DNA of 14,405 bases from an uncultured bacterium (GTDB lineage: Bacteria; Bacillota_I; Bacilli_A; RF39; UBA660), in contig CASEKZ010000031.1 of NCBI GenBank assembly GCA_949288625.1, positions 1 through 14,405 on the forward strand, in the 5' to 3' direction. Position 1 is the first letter of the stretch; every line of letters begins with the position of its first letter. The notes below the pieces were generated by a model. It was not told the origin of the DNA and made no database searches. It was given only the letters and a program-made list of their open reading frames with translations. Positions 13,486 through 14,405 of the stretch are shown in pieces. Position numbers and translations under genes: made by a program.

Positions 13486-14360
13486 TATATTACCTCCTTT
13501 AGAAATTTATTAACAAGGGCTTTATTATTATATATAAGTAAAGCCTTAGGAATAATTTTTATATTAAATTTTTTATCAATCATTATTTCACCATCAACGT
13601 TACATACAAGGTTATGGTCACATTTAAACTTTATCTTTGTTGCCCTTGATTTATGTACTTTTTTAAGTGATTCATGGGTACCATTTTTTAGTCTACCAAG
13701 AAAAAATGGTAATACTGGTTTACTTATTTTATCTACTAAATAAACATCAAAATATCCGTCAGTTAAAAGTGCTTCTGGTGCTATTTTATAACCGCCACCA
13801 TACATCCTACCATTACAAACCGTAAGTATCGTACATCTATCTTTGGATTTAACGCTATCAATCATAAATTCAACTTCTTTAAACTTATATTTAAAAAACG
13901 TATATATAATACTTGCATTATATATTTGTGAGGTTGGTATTTTTAACTTTTTCATAACCTCAGCGTTCTTCGCAACCTCAGCGTCAATTCCAATACTTGC
14001 AACGTTAACAAAGTATTTTTTATTTATTTTACCAACATCAATTAACGAAACATCATCATCCATCTTAGATAGCGTCTTATAAAAATCATTTCCTGATCCA
14101 GCAGGAATAACACCCAACATGTTTTTGCTACCCATAACACCATTTAAAACCTCGTTTAAAGTACCATCTCCACCAACGCTATAAATAATGTTTTTTGACC
14201 CCTTTATTTTTCTTGCAATTCGAGTTGCATCTCCAGGTGCATTAGTATAATGAATTTCATAATCAAGGTTTTCTTCATCACAAATTTTTTTTATTTTAAC
14301 TGCAACTTTTGATGCTTTGCCCTTACCAGAAATTGGGTTTACAATAAATACATATTTCAC
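13485..14360 (-). CDS. dagK: Diacylglycerol/lipid kinase family protein (DagK-like)
   Basis: Soluble, membrane-associating lipid kinase. In Gram-positives this family phosphorylates diacylglycerol to phosphatidate, recycling the diacylglycerol released when phosphatidylglycerol is used for lipoteichoic acid. The 291 residues have the family motifs NPISGKGKA (8-16), GGDGTLNE (63-70, nucleotide and catalytic loop) and PAGSGNDF (86-93), followed by the beta-sandwich domain, with NVDGE near 254-258. The start is GTG with GGTGGTGAT 5 bases upstream; the first ATG nearby is out of frame. The start overlaps the stop of an upstream frame (GTGA) and the end overlaps the acyl-CoA ligase start. A three-gene coupled unit is likely, linking lipid phosphorylation and acyl activation. 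Sphingosine-kinase-like relatives share these motifs, so the exact lipid is inferred. Confidence 0.9.
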   Translation of the reverse strand: MKYVFIVNPISGKGKASKVAVKIKKICDEENLDYEIHYTNAPGDATRIARKIKGSKNIIYSVGGDGTLNEVLNGVMGSKNMLGVIPAGSGNDFYKTLSKMDDDVSLIDVGKINKKYFVNVASIGIDAEVAKNAEVMKKLKIPTSQIYNASIIYTFFKYKFKEVEFMIDSVKSKDRCTILTVCNGRMYGGGYKIAPEALLTDGYFDVYLVDKISKPVLPFFLGRLKNGTHESLKKVHKSRATKIKFKCDHNLVCNVDGEIMIDKKFNIKIIPKALLIYNNKALVNKFLKEVI

Positions 14361-14405
14361 TTTCCATCACCACCAATTAAAGCGGATATTTTTTCTTTTA
14401 ACTTG
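14357..14405 (-). CDS. C-terminal end of an unidentified upstream gene (partial)
   Basis: The minus strand stays open from the window edge to a TGA (14359-14357) that overlaps the GTG start of the lipid kinase by two bases within GTGA. The last 15 residues would be KLKEKISALIGGDGK. The overlap is typical of coupled genes, which is why I prefer this frame over the other open one. The piece is too short to identify, and it encloses the kinase SD. Confidence 0.5.
   Translation of the reverse strand, partial: KLKEKISALIGGDGK

Overview
The window is a low-GC chromosomal segment from an endospore-forming Bacillota (Firmicutes). Every gene I can support lies on the minus strand, so transcription runs from high to low coordinates. 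Three things point to this group: the AT-rich sequence, Shine-Dalgarno (SD) sites that match the Gram-positive 16S tail very well, and the order division genes - ftsA - ftsZ - spoIIGA - sigE, which is typical of Bacillus and Clostridium relatives. TGA is used as a stop codon (spoIIGA, murG) and tryptophan is TGG, so this is the standard bacterial code and not the Mycoplasma code. I cannot name a genus; an uncultured gut lineage of Bacilli or Clostridia would fit.

Reading with transcription: (1) 14405-11620 is a lipid block. It holds the 3' end of an unidentified gene, a diacylglycerol/lipid kinase (dagK-like), an acyl-CoA ligase coupled to it by a one-base overlap, a possible 30-residue small ORF, and an AT-rich terminator. 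(2) 11524-8502 holds a SpoVD-type class B penicillin-binding protein with one PASTA domain, then mraY and a terminator. (3) 8437-7826 is a stand-alone Nudix hydrolase with its own terminator, at the place where B. subtilis has murD. (4) 7767-6676 is an FtsW/SpoVE SEDS glycosyltransferase. (5) 6657-6327 carries no long ORF. It has a near-consensus promoter, several perfect helices and a strong terminator, and looks like an independent structured RNA of about 297 nt. (6) 6263-1071 is a tight run of murG-murB-divIB(ftsQ)-ftsA-ftsZ, closed by a terminator directly after ftsZ. (7) 1014-1 is spoIIGA-sigE behind a promoter that resembles the Spo0A-activated spoIIG promoter.

Together the genes make lipid II (MraY, MurG, MurB for the precursor), polymerise and cross-link it at the septum (FtsW/SpoVE plus the class B PBP), organise the divisome (FtsZ, FtsA, DivIB), and then supply the mother-cell sigma factor SigE and its activating protease SpoIIGA. 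murD, murC, ftsL, mraZ and rsmH are not in the window.

The best candidate for something undescribed is the RNA between ftsW and murG. Other points worth checking are the Glu replacing a catalytic Asp in MraY, degenerate nucleotide-site motifs in FtsA, a shortened SigE pro-sequence with Phe-Phe at the predicted cleavage site, the Nudix gene in the murD slot, a tetranucleotide repeat that forms a promoter spacer, and the frequent TTG/GTG starts.
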